From QAMX01 sp003149835 (GTDB lineage Bacteria; Bacillota; Clostridia; Oscillospirales; QAMX01): a stretch of DNA of 64,000 nt. How positions within the stretch are numbered: position 1 is the first letter of the stretch; each line of letters opens with the position of its first letter. The translations under genes were made by a program, and so were the position numbers. The stretch spans positions 1 through 64,000 of the forward strand of contig CAUGMN010000003.1 in NCBI GenBank assembly GCA_959600635.1. The letters run 5' to 3'. The notes below the pieces were generated by a model. It saw nothing but the letters and a program-made list of their open reading frames with translations, was not told where the DNA came from and searched no databases. Of the stretch, positions 51,113 to 58,932 are shown in pieces.

Positions 51113-52171
51113 TCATTTCAGCTCGTCAAAACCGATTTTTGTGATCTTGACGCCGCTGAGCGGCACGCCGGTATCGCCGCCGTGACAGTACGCGAGCAGC
51201 ACGCCGTCGGCCCGCGGCAGAATGGCGGTATAGCAGCAGCCCGCCGACGGATCGTCTTCGATCGCCAGAGGCGGCCCAAAGGAAGCGCCGTTATCCGGCG
51301 AAAGCGCGCAGACGAGCGGCGTGCGCCCCCATGTGCGGGCCGTGTCGCGCCCCGTAAACTCGGGGATCGGGTTAAACACCGCCAACAGCCGCCCGTCGGT
51401 CAGACGCTTGACCGACATCGGCGCGCACGGCGAGGTAAAAAACCGAGACGGCTGCGGCGGCGACCAGGTTTCGCCGCGGTCGCGGGAGAAAAAGACGAAC
51501 TGGCAGCCGTGCCCCGTGCGGCCCCAGCCCCAGAGCGTCTCGCCGTCCAGCGCGCAGGCGCCCGACTCCTGCAAGCCCGTCCAGCTCTTTTCAAACGGCA
51601 GGCGGAGAATGGAGCGCGATTCGCGCCATGTCGCGCCGTCGTCGTCGGAGAGCAAAAAATGCCCTTCTCCGACCGCCGACACCGAATCCAATTCGCCGGC
51701 CGCGTGCAGGTTGGCGGGCATGACCAGCCGCCCGCACGCCAGCCGCACGACCCGGTCGTTGTTGACGACATAATAGCCGCCGCCCTCGATACAGCGGGCC
51801 GGCTCGCTCCACGTCTCCCCCTCGTCGCGCGAGCGCGCCAGCTCCGGGATACAGTCGGCGGGCGGCGTTTTGCGCAGAAAAACCATGCCGAGGTCGCCGT
51901 TTTGCAGCCGCAGCAGCGAAACGCTCATGATGTTGGCGTCGCCGGAGCGCTTTTTCAGCAGCGTGCGCGGGCTGCCGAAATGCTCTCCGCCGTCTTCGGA
52001 GACGATCGCGGCAATCTCAGCCTCGCAGTGGTCGCCCCAGCCGCCGCCGGTGTAGCGCGTGTAGGCGAATAAAATCCGCCCGTCGCGCAGCTCGATAAAC
52101 GCGCCCTCGCTGTTGCGCGGGTTGCCCGCCTGCGGGCGCAGAAAACAAATCTCGCGGCCGACCTTACGCAT
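51113..52171 (-). CDS. BNR/Asp-box protein, sialidase-like
   Basis: 352 residues. Five Asp-box turns (SEDGGEHF, SRDEGETW, SDDDGATW, SRDRGETW, SPDNGASF) mark a six-bladed sialidase-type propeller. NSEGAFIELRDGRILFAYTRY opens it, but the FRIP/YRIP arginine motif of true sialidases is not evident. There is no signal peptide or lectin domain. It may be a cytoplasmic glycan-acting enzyme; sialidase activity is unproven. The start MRKVGREI is set by AAAAGGAG. Confidence 0.82.
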   Translation of the reverse strand: MRKVGREICFLRPQAGNPRNSEGAFIELRDGRILFAYTRYTGGGWGDHCEAEIAAIVSEDGGEHFGSPRTLLKKRSGDANIMSVSLLRLQNGDLGMVFLRKTPPADCIPELARSRDEGETWSEPARCIEGGGYYVVNNDRVVRLACGRLVMPANLHAAGELDSVSAVGEGHFLLSDDDGATWRESRSILRLPFEKSWTGLQESGACALDGETLWGWGRTGHGCQFVFFSRDRGETWSPPQPSRFFTSPCAPMSVKRLTDGRLLAVFNPIPEFTGRDTARTWGRTPLVCALSPDNGASFGPPLAIEDDPSAGCCYTAILPRADGVLLAYCHGGDTGVPLSGVKITKIGFDELK

Positions 52172-52221
52172 AAAAACGCTCCTTTTGTGCCCAATTTCGG
52201 ATTTTTTCAACTTTTTTAACG

Positions 52222-52261
52222 CCAAATGCGCAGAACGTCCCGCAGGGTTCTGCGCATTTGG
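52222..52261. repeat. 15-bp inverted repeat
   Basis: CCAAATGCGCAGAAC and GTTCTGCGCATTTGG around a 10-base loop, in the 52172-52457 gap. No T-run follows on the minus strand. It is otherwise featureless. Confidence 0.6.
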
Positions 52262-52457
52262 GCTGTTGAATCGCGTATGGAAATCTAATCCCCCGCTGAA
52301 AAAAACGCTATGATAACCGCACAATGCCCCGTTCTCCGGCGGCCGCAAGCGCCCCATCTTTCCGGCTGAGAGCCTCGACAGCGCCAAGATGCGCTGAAAA
52401 TGCGGTTTCTTTCGGGCGCGGCCGCGGCCCCTGTGCGCGGGGCTTTTCCCGGCCGGC

Positions 52458-53735
52458 TCAATAGACGTATTTTGAGGTATAGGTATATTTGCTGGAAAAA
52501 TCGCCGATGTCCGGGTTGCCGGCGGCGTAGGTCGGATCCATGTGGTTCCACTTGGATCCGTCGAAGTAAATGACGCTGTTGACCCATCCCTGCCCCTCGA
52601 CGTAAACGTTGATCCACGCGTGGTACGCCGTGCCGCAGTAACCGACGACGAGCTTGGTCGGTATACCGAGGCTGCGGAGCATCGCCGACATCACTGCGGC
52701 ATAGTCAAAGCAGATCCCCTTCTTTTTGACCAGAACGTCGTCGATGTTCGGCAGATAGCCGCTCTGCACCGTCGCGGCGCGGTCATAGTCATACGCGATG
52801 TTCTTGATGACATACTCGTAGACCGCGTCGACTTTTTCGAGCGTTCCGGATTTTCCCGCGGTCAGCTGCGCGGCGAGCTTGACGGCCTGACTGTTCGAGG
52901 TAAAATTGACGTATTGGTTGGCGTGCAGGAAAGCGGCGAAGGCGTTTTTCATTTTCACCGAGACCGTGGCCTTATACGCGGTCGAATACTTCGTCCCCGC
53001 TGTGTTCTGATACACGCCGATGGTATAGCTCCCGTCGCCGTCCGAGAACGGGAAGACCTCGTAATTGCCCTTGTTGTTGAGATTATAGTTATAAGTCGTC
53101 CCGCTCGGGCCGGTGATCAGCACCTTGATGCGCGTATCGACGCCGCCGGTGTATTTGACCATCACATACCCCTCGGCCTTGTTCGATGCGTCTACGACCG
53201 CTTTCTCGTTGGAGTACACCTCGCTTCCGCCCGCCGTGCCGTCGCCGGGATCGATCGGCGTGTTGCCGAGAAACGGCGTCTCCATCGACATCGCCGCAGT
53301 CGTCGCAGGCGCGGCGGTGGTCTGCGGCGGCGCGGTCGTCGCGGGCGCAGCGGTGGTTCGCGGCGGCGCGGTCGTCGCGGGCGCGGCAGTGGTCGGCGGC
53401 GGCGTGGTCGCCGCGAGCGGCGTCGAGGTTTCATCCGTGATCTGCACCGGCGGCTCGGTCGTCACAGCCGTTTCGGCGGGCGACGTCTCTTCCGGGGTCG
53501 TCAGCGGCGGTTCTTCGGTCTGCGAGCCGGCCGTTTCGTCCGGCTTTCCGTCGTTGGGCGTCGTCGCCGGATCGCCCGCAGCGGGCGAGGAAACCGTCGT
53601 CTGCGCCGTGGTTTCCGGCTTATCTCCGGAAAAAGAGCAGGCCGCAAGCAGCGCGGCGGCCAAAGCCGCGAGCGCCGTCAAAGCGATCCGATTCCACGAA
53701 AGCGTTCTGCGTTTGGAAATTTCCTGGTTTTTCAT
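52458..53735 (-). CDS. Transglutaminase-like lipoprotein
   Basis: 425 residues. Signal with lipobox LLAAC (Cys33), then about 120 residues of Thr/Pro/Ala linker including TTAAPATTAPP repeats. A small beta domain precedes a transglutaminase-like core with Cys342 (GICFDYAAVM), His372 (YHAWINV) and Asp400 (NHMDPTYA) as a complete triad. It should sit outside the membrane, reaching across the wall. Bacterial relatives act as proteases or crosslinkers. It lies 45 bp after pilT on the same strand, so it is probably part of the pilus-like operon. Confidence 0.9.
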   Translation of the reverse strand: MKNQEISKRRTLSWNRIALTALAALAAALLAACSFSGDKPETTAQTTVSSPAAGDPATTPNDGKPDETAGSQTEEPPLTTPEETSPAETAVTTEPPVQITDETSTPLAATTPPPTTAAPATTAPPRTTAAPATTAPPQTTAAPATTAAMSMETPFLGNTPIDPGDGTAGGSEVYSNEKAVVDASNKAEGYVMVKYTGGVDTRIKVLITGPSGTTYNYNLNNKGNYEVFPFSDGDGSYTIGVYQNTAGTKYSTAYKATVSVKMKNAFAAFLHANQYVNFTSNSQAVKLAAQLTAGKSGTLEKVDAVYEYVIKNIAYDYDRAATVQSGYLPNIDDVLVKKKGICFDYAAVMSAMLRSLGIPTKLVVGYCGTAYHAWINVYVEGQGWVNSVIYFDGSKWNHMDPTYAAGNPDIGDFSSKYTYTSKYVY

Positions 53736-53780
53736 GGGTTCCTCCCTCCGCCCGCTTCAAAGCCACGGCGGGCGGATATT

Positions 53781-54845
53781 TTACGATATGCGGATTTTTT
53801 TCTGCAACAGTTCGAGGTTCACAGCGTGACGCAGCGCGGCGCTTTCGCTGATGATTCCGTTTTTATACAGCGCCAGAAGGCTCGCGTCCATCGTCGCCAT
53901 GCCCTCCGCCGCCGAAGAGGCGATCAGCGTGTCGAGCTGGTGGATTTTGGCGTCGCGGATCATATTCCGCACGGCGTTGTTGGCGTGGAGAATCTCAAAA
54001 GCCGGATAAACCGCGCCGTCAAGCGTCGGGATCAGCTGCTGGGAAAACACCGATTGCAGCAGCATGGAGAGCTGAATGCGGATCTGCGGCTGCTGATTGG
54101 GCGGAAACACGTCGATGATGCGGTCGATGGTGCTGGCCGCGCCGACAGTGTGCAGCGTCGAGATGACGAGATGCCCCGTCTCCGCCGCCGTCATCGCGGT
54201 CCTGATCGTCTCATAGTCGCGCATCTCGCCGACGAAGATGACGTCGGGCGCCTGCCGCAGCGCCGCCCGCAGCGCCGAGACGTAATTCTCGGTGTCCAGC
54301 TCGATCTCGCGCTGGCTGACAATGCTTTTTTTGTTGCGGTGCAGGTATTCAATCGGGTCTTCGAGCGTGATGATGTGGCCGCTGCGCGTCTCGTTAATGC
54401 GGTCGATGAGACAGGCGAGCGTCGTCGATTTGCCGCTTCCGGCCGAGCCGGTGACGAGGATCAGGCCCTTGGTGCGCTCGGCCGCGTCCATGACCGTTTC
54501 GGGGATATGCAGGGCGCGGTAATCGGGGATGCCGAACGAGACGACGCGGATGACCGCCGCCAGCGAGCTGCGCTGCTTATAGGCGCTGACGCGGAAACGC
54601 GAGAGCTTCGGGATCGAAAAGGAAAAATCGTCGTCTCCTGTGCGCAGAAAGCGCTCCATATCGCGGCCGGCAAGCTGGTAGAGCTTTGTAATCAGCGCCT
54701 CCGAGCGGTCGGGCAGGATGCGCTCCTCCCCCTGCGGGGAAATCCGTCCGTTCTGCTTGAACGCCACGGGAAAACCGGCGACGATGAAAATATCCGACGC
54801 GCCGCTCCGGACGGCGCCGTCCAGCATGGTCTGAATCTCGGTCAT
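53781..54845 (-). CDS. pilT: PilT-type ATPase
   Basis: 354 residues. N-terminal PAS-like part (MLDGAVRSGASDIFIVAGFP), Walker A GSAGSGKSTT, Asp box TLEDPIEYLH, Walker B APDVIFVGEMRD, His box GHLVISTLHTVGA and the PilT-specific AIRNLIRE-like motif (AVRNMIRDAKIHQL). It is a hexameric retraction ATPase by family. It is the only secretion ATPase of this cluster, with no PilB in view. Confidence 0.94.
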   Translation of the reverse strand: MTEIQTMLDGAVRSGASDIFIVAGFPVAFKQNGRISPQGEERILPDRSEALITKLYQLAGRDMERFLRTGDDDFSFSIPKLSRFRVSAYKQRSSLAAVIRVVSFGIPDYRALHIPETVMDAAERTKGLILVTGSAGSGKSTTLACLIDRINETRSGHIITLEDPIEYLHRNKKSIVSQREIELDTENYVSALRAALRQAPDVIFVGEMRDYETIRTAMTAAETGHLVISTLHTVGAASTIDRIIDVFPPNQQPQIRIQLSMLLQSVFSQQLIPTLDGAVYPAFEILHANNAVRNMIRDAKIHQLDTLIASSAAEGMATMDASLLALYKNGIISESAALRHAVNLELLQKKIRIS

Positions 54846-54942
54846 AAAATGGTAACTCCTCTCTGAGCGCCGCGCCCGCCGTTTCGCCGGCGCACGCGCA
54901 GATCGATTTTTCTGCGGGGAACCGTATCGCTTCGCCGTTTTT

Positions 54943-55380
54943 TCATTCGCCGTCCCAGAGCTTGATATCCGTATCCGGCGACCATGTGCCCGCGTCCGTC
55001 ACGCGCAGGGCATCCACGGCAATCGCCCCGCCGCGCATGACGGCGCGGACGGAGAGCAGGCGTTTTTCGTCGATTGGCTCCGCCCATGTCATCACAACCG
55101 CGCCGTCCCGCTCCTCTGAGACCACGGCCTCGGGCAGCAATCTGCGAAACGTCTCCGGCTCGCGCGGTTGGATCGCCGCGACCGCGGCGAGCGTTTCATA
55201 GGCGCGCGCCTCGGCGGCGTAATACGCGGCCGTCGAATCGGCGGCGGCCTGCGCCAGCTTTTTCTCAGAATTCGCCGAAAGCAGCGTCAGGACCGCGAAG
55301 ATCGTCATACACAGCACGGCGAACACCGTCACAATCGTCGCGCTGCCGACATGCAGCTTCATCTCCCGTTTTTCCGTCAT
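54943..55380 (-). CDS. Pilin-like protein 1
   Basis: 145 residues with a single N-terminal hydrophobic helix (about 11-33, SATIVTVFAVLCMTIFAVLTL). It continues as an amphipathic helix (KKLAQAAADSTAAYYAAEARA), then a beta-rich tail, as in minor pilins. No conserved G-F-x-x-x-E cleavage site. The start is the ATG overlapping the upstream gene's stop (ATGA). Placement between pilT and other pilin-like genes supports a pilus component. Not assignable further. Confidence 0.75.
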   Translation of the reverse strand: MTEKREMKLHVGSATIVTVFAVLCMTIFAVLTLLSANSEKKLAQAAADSTAAYYAAEARAYETLAAVAAIQPREPETFRRLLPEAVVSEERDGAVVMTWAEPIDEKRLLSVRAVMRGGAIAVDALRVTDAGTWSPDTDIKLWDGE

Positions 55381-55832
55381 CGCGCCGCCTCCCCCGTATA
55401 GCCGGACGCGGTGATCTCCATCAGCGGCCGCTCTTCGCCGCAGGCCGTCACGGAAACCGCCGCCGTCCGAACCGGAGACGCCGCCGCGCCGGCCGAGGGC
55501 CGCGCCGACAGCGTCAGCACATAGGCCGCTTCGGCCGCGCCGGTTATCCGCCACTGTTCGTCATAATAAATCCGCAGCGCAGCGCCGTTTTCATCCATTT
55601 CCGCGCCGAGCACAGCGGCGCAGCGCGCCAGATCGCCCGACTCGGCCTTAAAGCATTCGGCCGCCGACTGCGCCGACAGCGCAGCGCCGTTCAGCGCCGT
55701 ACTCTCCGCCGTCATGCGCTTTGCCGACGCAAACAGGCTCAGACACACGGCGGCGCAAAGCGAAAACACGCCGACGGCGACAATCAGCTCGATTAAAAAC
55801 AGCGTCGTTTTGGAGCGTCCCGATCTCCTCAT
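55377..55832 (-). CDS. Pilin-like protein 2 with prepilin-type N-terminus
   Basis: 151 residues. A short basic leader (MRRSGRSKTT) precedes LFLIELIVAVGVFSLCAAVC. Glu at position 5 of the hydrophobic helix matches type IV pilins, but the residue before the cleavage point is Thr rather than Gly. AGAGGA lies seven bases before this ATG; an ATG five codons upstream is the alternative. It overlaps the next gene by 4 bp. Probable minor pseudopilin. Confidence 0.8.
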   Translation of the reverse strand: MRRSGRSKTTLFLIELIVAVGVFSLCAAVCLSLFASAKRMTAESTALNGAALSAQSAAECFKAESGDLARCAAVLGAEMDENGAALRIYYDEQWRITGAAEAAYVLTLSARPSAGAAASPVRTAAVSVTACGEERPLMEITASGYTGEAAR

Positions 55833-55833
55833 A

Positions 55834-56325
55834 CTATGTCCTCTCATCCTGCGCGCCGACCGTTGCGACGAGCGCGGCCGCGCGGCCGCCGTTGCCCGTT
55901 ACCGAAATCTCCAACAGGCCGTCGCCCGCCATTTGAAACGAAAGCCCCTCCGCAGGCGCGACGGCCTCGCCGTCCTCCGGCGAAAAGCGCAGCCCCGCCT
56001 CGGCGTACAGCTCGCAGAGGCTGCCGTCATGGCAGTAGATCGTCGTGACAAAGTCGATCCCGTCCAGCGTTTCGGTCATTTCCAGCGCCGCGCCGTCGCC
56101 GAACTGCGTGATACGGATCATGCCGCTGCCGTTATAGGCGCGCACGCGCGCCGTCAGATAGGCCAGCGTCGTCCGCTCTCCGAAGCGCGCGTCGATCTCG
56201 TCTACGGTGCGGCGGTAGACGTTGGCGCCCATCATCAGGCACAGCAGCACGCAGCCGGCGTAGACGCAGAAAAGGATCAGCGCCGCCGCCAAATCGACTG
56301 ACGCCGTGTTTTGCGTTTTTCTCAC
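55834..56325 (-). CDS. Pilin-like protein 3 (DUF4860-like)
   Basis: 163 residues from a GTG start with AAGGGGG about nine bases upstream; a TTG eight codons earlier is possible. One hydrophobic segment (ASVDLAAALILFCVYAGCVL) is near the N-terminus, then a beta-rich exported part. It resembles the DUF4860 proteins that accompany clostridial pilin genes; this assignment is from memory and moderate. Confidence 0.72.
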   Translation of the reverse strand: MRKTQNTASVDLAAALILFCVYAGCVLLCLMMGANVYRRTVDEIDARFGERTTLAYLTARVRAYNGSGMIRITQFGDGAALEMTETLDGIDFVTTIYCHDGSLCELYAEAGLRFSPEDGEAVAPAEGLSFQMAGDGLLEISVTGNGGRAAALVATVGAQDERT

Positions 56326-56382
56326 TGCCGCCGCGCCCCCTTCACACAATGTCGACTGCCGCTGTACATGCCCCGCCGCTTG

Positions 56383-56691
56383 TCACCGTTTTAAAATCGT
56401 CACGTCCGGCATAATGTTGGAGGCAAATACGCTGTACATCACGGCGTATTTTTCCTCGTCGACGCGCACGCCGTAATGCCGCTTCAAATATTCATAGCTC
56501 TCCGGATAGCTGCCCTCGACGGCGTAGCAAGTGACGACGGCGCGCCGGATGCTGTCATAGGCGGCGTTCAGCTCCGCCTCGGCGTTTTTCTCCGCCGCGT
56601 TCGACACGCCGACCAGCACGCAGGCCGCGACGACGGCAAACAGCAGCAGCGAGAGCAGGTTCTGCCAAAAGGTTCCGAATGCCTTTTTCAT
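56383..56691 (-). CDS. Pilin-like protein 4
   Basis: 102 residues. N-terminal membrane helix (about 12-31), then AELNAAYDSIRRAVVTCYAVEGSYPESYEYL, read here in parts. Its RRAVVxCYAxEGxYP pattern is typical of type IV pilin-like proteins. No Glu5 or Gly cleavage site. It lies 22 bp after pilC. Probable structural or anchoring subunit. Confidence 0.78.
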   Translation of the reverse strand: MKKAFGTFWQNLLSLLLFAVVAACVLVGVSNAAEKNAEAELNAAYDSIRRAVVTCYAVEGSYPESYEYLKRHYGVRVDEEKYAVMYSVFASNIMPDVTILKR

Positions 56692-56713
56692 AGCCCTTTT
56701 CTCCGCCTCCGCC

Positions 56714-57739
56714 TCAAATCGCCGACATGATCGACATCAGCGGAATCATCACCGAAATCAAAATCGCCGCGACGAGCACGGTCATCACAATCACGATCGC
56801 CGGCTCAACGCGGGAGAGCGCCGCCTCGGTCTCCTCGGCGACCTCCTGCTCGCTGCGCCGCGCGATTTCCTCCATCACCGTATCGCCGCTGCCGGCGCGG
56901 ATCCCGACGGCCAGCATCTGCGCGTTGAGCGGCGACAGCACGCCGCTCTTCGTCACCGCGTCGCCGAAGCTTTGCCCTTCGCCGCACAGGGACCGGCAGC
57001 GCCGGATCCTCGCGCGCATTTTCGCGTTGGCGGTCACGCGTTCGGCCATTTCCAGCGATTCCTCCATGTCGAGCCCGCCCGCCATCGTCATCGCCATTGC
57101 CGAGGCGAACTGCGCCGAGGCGACCGTCTTGCCGAGGTGGAAGGAAAACGTCAGGGAGCCGAATTTCCCGCGCACGGCCGGGACGCGTGCCAGAACCAGA
57201 CCTGCGGCGAGCAGCCCCGCGAAGATCAGCGCCGGGATTTCCCAGTTTCGGCTCAGCCCCTCGCCGAAGCGCAGAATCGAAACCGCCACCGGCGACATCG
57301 AGCCGCCGAGCTGCGCGAACACGTCCGCAAAGATCGGCATGACCTTTGTCACCAGCACGACGACGACAAACAGCATCATCACCAAAAGGATCGCCGGATA
57401 GACCACGGCGTTCCTCACCGTTTTGGAAATGCTCTCGCGGCGGTCATAGTAGCCGGAAAGCGCGAGCGTCACCGCTTCGAGCTTGCCGGTCTTTTCGCCG
57501 ATATCGATCATGTCGAGCATATATTTCGGAAAAATCCCCGCGGCCGCGGCCGCGTCGGAAAAGCGCTCGCCCAGTTCAAGCTGCCCGCAGACGCCGGTCA
57601 GCGCGGCTTTGACCCGTTTGTCCCGCTCGTTTTCGGCGATCAGCGAAACGCCCTCGGCCAGCGGGATGCCCGCTTTTAAAATCAGCGAAAGCTCGTAGCA
57701 AAAGCCGGAGATATACGCCGGCGAGAGTGTCTTTTTCAT
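56714..57739 (-). CDS. pilC: Type II secretion/pilus platform protein PilC
   Basis: 341 residues. Two T2SSF repeats, each with a helical cytoplasmic domain (FCYELSLILKAGIPLAEGVSL and FASAMAMTMAGGLDMEESLEM) and membrane helices near 115-135, 170-185 and 315-338. It is the inner-membrane platform on which pilus ATPases act. It is the first gene of the cluster, with genes for pilin-like proteins directly after it. Confidence 0.93.
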   Translation of the reverse strand: MKKTLSPAYISGFCYELSLILKAGIPLAEGVSLIAENERDKRVKAALTGVCGQLELGERFSDAAAAAGIFPKYMLDMIDIGEKTGKLEAVTLALSGYYDRRESISKTVRNAVVYPAILLVMMLFVVVVLVTKVMPIFADVFAQLGGSMSPVAVSILRFGEGLSRNWEIPALIFAGLLAAGLVLARVPAVRGKFGSLTFSFHLGKTVASAQFASAMAMTMAGGLDMEESLEMAERVTANAKMRARIRRCRSLCGEGQSFGDAVTKSGVLSPLNAQMLAVGIRAGSGDTVMEEIARRSEQEVAEETEAALSRVEPAIVIVMTVLVAAILISVMIPLMSIMSAI

Positions 57740-57828
57740 AACGCGCTCCCTTTATCTTTCGGTTTCACGGGTTTAGGATCCCCTTTTCCAACCCTGACGG
57801 CCGCTTTGATTCCGCTCTCCCAGCCGGT

Positions 57829-58701
57829 CTATCCTTCGATCCGCTTGGCGTGAACGACAAAGCGGATCTGTTTGCCGGTATTGGTGCAGGTCGAAAGGGT
57901 GACGATCTCGTCGCCCGCGCCGACCGTTACGCCGGTATTGTAGGCGCTGCGCATGAGGATTTTGCTCAGATACGCCTCATACGCCGCATCGTCCTCAAAG
58001 GCGAACGTATAGGTGTCGCTGTCAGTCGTGACCTGATAGGCCGCAAAGATCTGGTATTTCTTCGTGCCCGCTTCGGTCATGATATAAAAATACGGGTTTG
58101 CGTCGTAATAGGCGCGGCTTTTGTATTTGACGAGCGTGGCGAACATCTTGCCGTTTCCGGCGTTGTGCCCGTAGATGACGGCGTTGCGCCCGCCAAGCTC
58201 CGAGCGGTAGTCGAGAAAAATGCTGCCGAGCTTGCTGGATTTGTGGTTGTAGGTGGTTCGGAGGTATTCTTCGTTATCCTCGCCTTTTAAAAGCGGGTAG
58301 TTGATCGTCGTGCCCGACTGCCAGATCCAGCCGCCGATGTCGGGGTTGACCGCTCGGAGCGCCGCCCAGTCCGGCGCAAAATCCGGCGCGGCCGGCGGCG
58401 GCGCGCTCGTCTCCGGCGGCGTCTCAGCCGTCTCCGGCTCCGATACCGTCCCGGACGGCGCGGTTCCGCCGCTTTCGTCTGTCTCCGTTTGCGGCGGCGC
58501 GGCAGTCGTATCCGGAGGCGAAGGTTCCTCACCGCTACCGGCGGGGGTGGTATAGATCAGAAACTGCTCCGCCGCGTCGTCGTAAATTTTTTCGTTTTCG
58601 CTGTATGTCGTCCAAATGCCGATCAGCTTCACCGCCGAGTAGCAAAATACCGCGGCGAACAGCGTCATCAGCGTCAGCCGAATGATTTTTCCCTTGTCCA
58701 T
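57829..58701 (-). CDS. srtB: Class B sortase
   Basis: 290 residues. An N-terminal membrane anchor (about 7-30) is followed by a Pro/Thr/Glu-rich stalk (about 50-105) and the sortase barrel. His179 (YGHNAG), Cys272 (LSTCT) and Arg280 (QIRFV) form the catalytic set. The NPDIGGWIWQSGTTINYPLL start is typical of class B. It lies 231 bp downstream of the adhesin gene on the same strand, so the adhesin is the likely substrate. It has its own extended -10 at 58801-58809. Confidence 0.94.
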   Translation of the reverse strand: MDKGKIIRLTLMTLFAAVFCYSAVKLIGIWTTYSENEKIYDDAAEQFLIYTTPAGSGEEPSPPDTTAAPPQTETDESGGTAPSGTVSEPETAETPPETSAPPPAAPDFAPDWAALRAVNPDIGGWIWQSGTTINYPLLKGEDNEEYLRTTYNHKSSKLGSIFLDYRSELGGRNAVIYGHNAGNGKMFATLVKYKSRAYYDANPYFYIMTEAGTKKYQIFAAYQVTTDSDTYTFAFEDDAAYEAYLSKILMRSAYNTGVTVGAGDEIVTLSTCTNTGKQIRFVVHAKRIEG

Positions 58702-58800
58702 GCTTCTCCAATCAAATCCGCTGCAAGTCGGGCCGACCTGCCGGAAAAAGCCGTTTCTGTCGTTCCGCGTCCACGAGGGTTCGCAGGCTTGATCAACTCT

Positions 58801-58809
58801 ATTATAGCA
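58801..58809 (-). promoter_or_regulatory. Extended -10 promoter of sortase gene
   Basis: On the minus strand TGCTATAAT, about 100 bp before the sortase start. Confidence 0.68.
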
Positions 58810-58865
58810 TATTCAGCCCCAAAATGCTATCCGCCGCATTGAACCGTTTCCGAACTTTTCCACAG

Positions 58866-58912
58866 AAAAAACGAATCGGCGGGGAACATTTCGCTTCCCC
58901 GCCGGTTCGTTT
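58866..58912 (-). terminator. Terminator of adhesin gene
   Basis: ACGAATCGGCGGGGAA pairs with TTCCCCGCCGGTTCGT with one mismatch. On the minus strand it is followed by TTTTTTC. Confidence 0.9.
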
Positions 58913-58932
58913 ATCTCAGCGCTTCGCGCAGA

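Noticed and set aside
51113..52171. Firm call as exo-alpha-sialidase
   Set aside because: Asp boxes are clear, but the FRIP-type motif and export signal are not seen, so only a sialidase-like fold is claimed.
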